DNA of 64,000 nt from Berberis thunbergii. Its lineage: Eukaryota > Streptophyta > Magnoliopsida > Ranunculales > Berberidaceae. The stretch is from assembly GCA_003290165.1 (NCBI GenBank), contig QNQO01007607.1, positions 1-64,000 of the forward strand, in the 5' to 3' direction. The notes under the pieces were generated by a model, which worked only from the letters and a program-made list of their open reading frames with translations, had not been told where the DNA came from and ran no database searches. Position 1 is the first letter of the stretch. Each line of letters opens with the position of its first letter. The translations under genes and the position numbers were made by a program. Shown one piece after another: positions 59,578 through 64,000 of the stretch.

Positions 59578-61945
59578 ACGGGCGACCAAACGCTTGTGTC
59601 ACCTCCTGTCGGTTTCATCTATTAACATCGGGGGATGCTTCAAATTGGGGTGCGTCTCCCGGTTTTGGACATGATTTGGGAGTTCTTGGATCTCTTAGGG
59701 ATTATTCAGGCTCAACTAGGACCCAATGGATACAGGATCATCCTCACGATTCTGCTTAGTGCTAATGAGGTAGGCGTTAGTATGACCCCACAGCTGATTC
59801 AATTGTTGACCTCTCCTCAGTTGAAGAGCAACGCTTTCTGTAAGATGAAGTCGCTGAAGTGCTTCAGTAAATTGCCTGATGATTTCAAGTTCTGGCAGAA
59901 GTACTGCTTCTTGGCACCTGCGGATTCGAGGTATTTTTTATGCAGGGGTCATTCGCTTGAGCTACAGTTCAAACTGCTCGGTAAGTTCAATCGCTTTCCC
60001 GCGATTTTAATATGCTTGATAGCGAGCCAACTGCTCATTACTTGTGTTCCCTTGCAAGAAGGTTTCCTACCACTCCTCTCACCTTAGAGGTGCAAAACAC
60101 CATGGAGACGTTTTATGTCATGCCACAAAGTAAAGTGGTTGATGTCATAAGAATTTTCAACTTTATCCGTAGTGGGTTGTGGGACAAATGGCACGTTGCC
60201 CCTACTCTGTACCGTGAGTCGTGCATTAAATTGGAAGATGGGGCCCTTTTTAGGAAGACGAAGGCTGATGGTGCCAAAGTTAATGTTCTAATCGATATGG
60301 AGGATCCGTCTGAGATGTTTGCTTCCTTCGTGAGGAAGAGGGCTCGCATTAGAGTTGGGTCATCTTCGGCACGAGCCACTCCAATCAGAAAGGAGTGTGA
60401 GCTTGTTCAGGCTGAGACTGATGTTTTCGTCTTGGAGAAAGATAACTTGTGGTTGACAGGAGTCATGGGTAGGTCGAACCTTAGTGACGTGCAGGTCAAG
60501 GCTCTGAATGACCGTCTAGTGCAGGTTGCAATGGCGGCTTTTGCTGGTGCTGATTCGTGTGGGGTCGTTCCGATAGAGGGCGTTTTTGAAGACTCGCTTG
60601 AGGTGGTGGAATCTGATCACCCCATTGTCGACTTTCCTGAAAGTGGTCGCGATACCGGTCATGTCTCATGTACTCCACATTGCTCACCGTCTTGTTCTAG
60701 ACCACAGCTAGAACTGTTGGAAGGTCTTTTGGATACTTTGCTCCCTCCTCTGCCTCCGGATCCTGTTGAGCCGTCTTGGAATAAAGGGTCGGCAGTTCTT
60801 GACAAGGGAAAAGCCACGGAGGAGAGTCTGAGGACGGTGGCGACCGTAAAAGGCGGAGCTGGCATAGTTCTTATCAGGGGAAGCTTCATCTTGATTCACG
60901 AATAAGCATGTTTGCACTGGACTTGGTGAAGATGAGCTCACATGTCTGGTACCAAAAGGTGGATGTTGAGTATGCTTTGAGGAAGCATATAAGTAGACAT
61001 CACAGCTAGCTGATGGACCATGCTCCAAAACCCGAGGAGGATGCGCTAGAAGAGCGTGTGGACAAGGGTTTGAAGTATATCATGCTGGGTATGTCTCATA
61101 TGAGCCACGCGACCGTTGCTGGAATGAAAATCGAGGTGACTTGTGAGAAAGTATATACCTTGGAGCGTGTTTTCTCTCATATGCAGCTACTATATTCTGA
61201 TGCGCTCTGTACAATCAAGCGGCTTAAGAAGCAGGCTGAGAAGAAACAATTTGATCAGTCAACCGTGGCCGTTGACGCTCAGGGGGCTCGTCTAAATAAC
61301 CTCGAGCGTAGTTTAACGAAGGCGATTTCCGAAAGGGACGGACTCAAGCAGGAGTTGAGAAGGGTCCACCAAGAAGTCGAGGTTGCGCAAATGTTGTGGC
61401 TAAGGCATGTTATGAACTGCAGTCTTTTGTTGAAGATAGGAAGCTGACTGGGCTGCTGAGTAGCAATAGTTGGAATCCGACGTGGAGTTCTACGCCTGAG
61501 AGGCAAAAAAGGCTGAGGACCAGCTTGAATTGAGGAGGCATGAGCTTAGTGCTATGAAGAGCAATCTGGCTATTGAGCAGTCTCAGGTCGACACGTTGAC
61601 TAGCAAGTTGGAGCTATTGGAGTGTGAACTTGTAGACACGAAGGTGCGAGATGAAGAGTTTATTTAAGAGCAAGGCATCAGGAGGAAGGCAAGTGTAAGT
61701 TCTGCTGGGTTGTACATGGTCGGCTGGAGTTGTTGGCACTAATGAAGGAGGAGCATCCGGAGTGGAATCTTGATCGGTATAAGAAGATTTCATATGTTGA
61801 TTTTTCTGTTGCCTTTGCATCGTCGGATGATGAAGACAATGTGGGTTCTGATACGCAGACCGCGGGGCGTGTGGATGCTATCCCTGCTCCATCTTCCTCC
61901 AGGCTCAGTTCTTTTGTTTATGTACCTTCTCCTGGTAGGGAGTGA
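59578..61945 (+). pseudogene. Antisense ORF of Tat copy C, main part (Transposase_28-like, coiled coil)
   Basis: The best-preserved aORF in the window. 59578-60087: GRPNACVTS... in a shifted frame, then MLQIGVRLPVLDMIWEFLDL, IIQAQLGPNGYRIILTILLS and PDDFKFWQKYCFLAPADSRY, the Transposase_28-like block. 60012-60905, one open frame of 297 codons: RRFPTTPLTLEVQNTMETFY, SGLWDKWHVAPT, LSDVQVKALNDRLVQVAMAA, FEDSLEVVESDHPIVDFPES. 61013-61447: coiled-coil region NNLERSLTKAISERDGLKQE. 61730-61945: acidic FSVAFASSDDEDNVGS ending FVYVPSPGRE-stop. Two or more frameshifts separate the blocks. Function unknown. Extra antisense ORFs of this kind are recorded for the Tat lineage. Confidence 0.65.
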
Positions 61946-62420
61946 CCTTGGTGTGATTGTACTCTTTTTGTTTTTACCATTAATGAAAACATTTATCTTC
62001 ATTTCATACTTGGTGTCTCTATTGCATGTTTTTCATTTTGCCTTGTCATCGTACTTTGGCATAGGCTGTTTGAATCAATAGAACGTTGTTCGGTCTATCT
62101 GCGGTAGAAAGTTTGGTCGCTTTGTATATTGCGAATGACTCGTGGTCATTGTTGCGAAGTTATGTCTGATAATGGGCATGTTGCGAACAGTTTGAATGGG
62201 GTTGAGTCGTCCAAGTTGTGTCTTGTCCCTTAGGTCAGCTGTTTGAAGTTTATCTTGTTTGCCTAGCTAGTCAGGTGTAGCTGTTGTCGTGGACAAGCTG
62301 TGGTAGCCGAATGTACGTCTCAGAGCACTTGTGCCGAGTCAGGCACCGTAAGCTCGAGTTGACATCCTAATTAGCTTCTATCTGGGCATCGACTGTACTA
62401 TCTTTGTATCGGCTAACTGG

Positions 62421-62640
62421 GTTCCCATCTTCTAGACTATCTACACCCTCGCAGGGCAGGCTACAAGTCCAGGTTTGGTGATTTGACGGCCACGCTGAAA
62501 GCAATGGTCACGTGGCAAGCCATCGAAATCAGTTCGGAACTGACTAAGTTCCCACCTTCCAAACTATCTACACCCTCATAGTTGGGGCTACAAGTCCAAG
62601 TTTTGATCAAAAGCTTTCGTTGCTAGTTGTCACCAACTAG
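62421..62640. repeat. Tandem repeat, about 125-bp unit, about two copies (Tat copy C)
   Basis: Two successive blocks of TTCCCA..CTTCTAGACTATCTACACCCTC, GGCTACAAGTCCA and GATTTGACGGCCACGCTGA, the reverse complement of the arrays in copies A and B. Fewer units than copy B. Confidence 0.65.
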
Positions 62641-63266
62641 GTTTGCCTAATTATGTTTGGCGATCATTGGCCGCAAGGGGCAATGATCCCTGGCGATTCG
62701 TCGTTACCAGGAGTGATAGTGTTGATTAGACTCCCACTTCCTAAACCGTCGATGCACGTGCTGAGTGGACTAGGTGTCGGGTTGAACCAGAAGTTGTCGT
62801 CATCAGCTTTAGCTGACTAAGCTTGGCCAATTTTAAAAGAGGTTATGCCTTCTGAAGGGCGTGCGAACCTAGCGATTCATGGCGTGGACGAAGTTACCTT
62901 AACTCAGCAAGTGGTAAAGTTCGTATGTCAGGGTTGACTAGGATCTTCAAGTGCTCGTGCCAAGCATGTGACAGGGTGTTGTTTGAATAACAGGCTGAAC
63001 TCATGGGCCCGTAAAGGAAGCACTAGGTTTCATGTGTGGTGTGTTGCGTGTACGACGTTGATCGCGTAGTGGCACGTGTACGGCGTAGGTTGCATGACGG
63101 TTGAGTATCAACTACTCCCCCTCAATTGATGGGGTTGCGCGCAAAATCATTAATTGATTGACGTGGTCTGCATGGTTTCCTTGGGAACCGTCGTCCTCCA
63201 TTTTCCCATACAGCATTCAATGCTCGGCAGTTAATGCTAGAGTGTCCGCTTGGTGAACCACTATGT

Positions 63267-63275
63267 CTATATAAT
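63267..63275 (+). promoter_or_regulatory. TATA-like box before the second antisense ORF
   Basis: CTATATAATGG, in the same relative place as the minus-strand TATATATGG of copy B (15182-15191). About 40 bp further on, both copies have GTTGTAGGCACCATC-like sequence before the conserved reading frame. Confidence 0.4.
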
Positions 63276-63327
63276 GGTGTTTTTCAATTGTTGTAGGCAC
63301 CATCTTTTGCTGAGTTTATTTCCTATA

Positions 63328-63615
63328 ATGTTCTTGTTTGGAGAAGATGTTTTGGGTTTTCCAAAGGATGAGAAAAATGCTTTGGGTTTTCCAAAGGCTG
63401 AAGTTGGATCTCCATCACTGGAGTTTTCGAAAGTTCTGACGTTTACATCGACTAGGCATGATGATAGTTGTCATAATGCGTGGTCACCCGTTATGGGTGA
63501 GCATGTAGTTGATCTGCTGAGATCTCGTAATTTCTTACCAAGGGAGATGCCTTGGTGTTACATCGTAACACTTGTGTCTTCGTGTGCTCGGATCACGTTG
63601 TTGACTGATGTCTGA
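63328..63615 (+). CDS. Second small antisense ORF of Tat copy C, function unknown
   Basis: From the Met at 63328 the frame reads MFLFGEDVLGFPKDEKNALG, FPKAEVGSPSLEFSKVLTF, then CHNAWSPVMGEHVVDLLRSR and ends VSSCARITLLTDV-stop. The first half is conserved with copy B on its minus strand, including the doubled LGFPK motif. The frame is open upstream to about 63250. No domain recognised. It could be a separate small protein or an exon of a longer antisense transcript. Confidence 0.35.
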   Translation: MFLFGEDVLGFPKDEKNALGFPKAEVGSPSLEFSKVLTFTSTRHDDSCHNAWSPVMGEHVVDLLRSRNFLPREMPWCYIVTLVSSCARITLLTDV

Positions 63616-64000
63616 TCGAAGTGTTGGTTGATGTGTGTTGTCTCTGGGTGTGGTAGCTCTCAATCAGACTTGCCATCACATATGTGAAAAGTGGTCTCTC
63701 TTGACGATGCTATGAGATCGTGACTGCGTCGCTGCTTGTGGATATCCTCATTTTTCTTCTTCTAAGCCCTTTGAGGAGGTTGCATAGACGGTGGGATGTC
63801 TCTTGAGGAAATTAGTAGTTAGTCGTGAGGTCTACAACGCCATTGTACGAGCACTTTTCTGGAGTGATTTGATGGAGCAACTTTGTAACAACTGTTTGTT
63901 TTCTTTGTACCACCGCGGTAGTATTTAGAAGTTTGGTGGTGGCATATAGCCATTTTCCCTTCTATAAGACTATGTAATTTTTTTCTTTTCACTCTTTTCA
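63616..64000. other. No gene seen (interior of Tat copy C)
   Basis: Continuation of the non-coding or degraded interior of copy C to the window edge. Gag or pol, if kept, would lie beyond 64000. Confidence 0.4.

Larger units (their letters stand above)
55688..64000 (-). mobile_element. Tat-lineage gypsy element, copy C (reverse orientation, runs off window)
   Basis: Reading on the minus strand from the window edge: second small antisense ORF region, tandem repeats (about 62640-62421), main antisense ORF (61945-56598, coding on the plus strand), purine tract GGGGGGAGTAGC near 56350, and LTR 56346-55688. It is collinear with copy B from about 14950 to 20350. The other LTR, gag and any pol lie outside the window. 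A LINE piece interrupts the antisense ORF. Confidence 0.75.

Overview
This is a repeat-dominated stretch of a flowering-plant nuclear genome. Support comes from GT-AG introns, plant-specific gene families, plant Ty3/gypsy LTR retrotransposons, a plant-type Helitron, CACTA elements, L1-type LINEs and MITEs. A eudicot is likely, but the species cannot be named from sequence alone. I see no intact host gene, no rRNA, no convincing tRNA and nothing prokaryotic. Every recognisable host gene is a broken fragment.

Layout. (1) 1-7825: intron-containing fragments of an SRF-type receptor kinase, a SEC14-domain protein and a TIC32-like dehydrogenase. They are followed by an array of short palindromes ending in a CACTA-type terminus at 7825. 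I interpret this as the right part of a gene-capturing CACTA transposon whose left end lies outside the window. (2) 7826-20364: two damaged Tat-lineage gypsy elements. Copy A (7826-12290) is a 3' part. Copy B (12337-20364) keeps both LTRs, a PBS and gag but has no pol. Both carry an antisense ORF between gag/pol and the 3' LTR. (3) 20921-34695: a Helitron of about 13.8 kb on the minus strand, with HUH Rep and PIF1-like helicase remnants, inserted into an antisense LINE (20366-20920 and 34696-35130). (4) 36213-49829: a complete 13.6-kb CACTA transposon (TSD GTA) with no transposase. It carries fragments of about eleven unrelated genes, all on the plus strand and most with introns. It sits inside a plus-strand LINE ORF1 (35545-36212 and 49833-51711). 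(5) 50884-54886: two hAT-type non-autonomous elements (8-bp TSDs) and four hairpin MITEs, three of them with 9-bp TSDs. (6) 55688-64000: Tat copy C in reverse orientation, whose antisense ORF (plus strand here) is interrupted by a LINE piece truncated at both ends.

How the parts relate. The most notable system is the pair of CACTA elements acting as gene-fragment collectors. They share the same palindromic subterminal repeat, and all captured pieces lie in one orientation with introns retained, which implies capture of genomic DNA rather than cDNA. The second theme is the Tat elements. Their antisense ORF regions carry conserved TATA-like boxes and about 125-bp tandem repeats. Nesting gives a relative order: LINE first, then Helitron or CACTA or hAT into LINEs.
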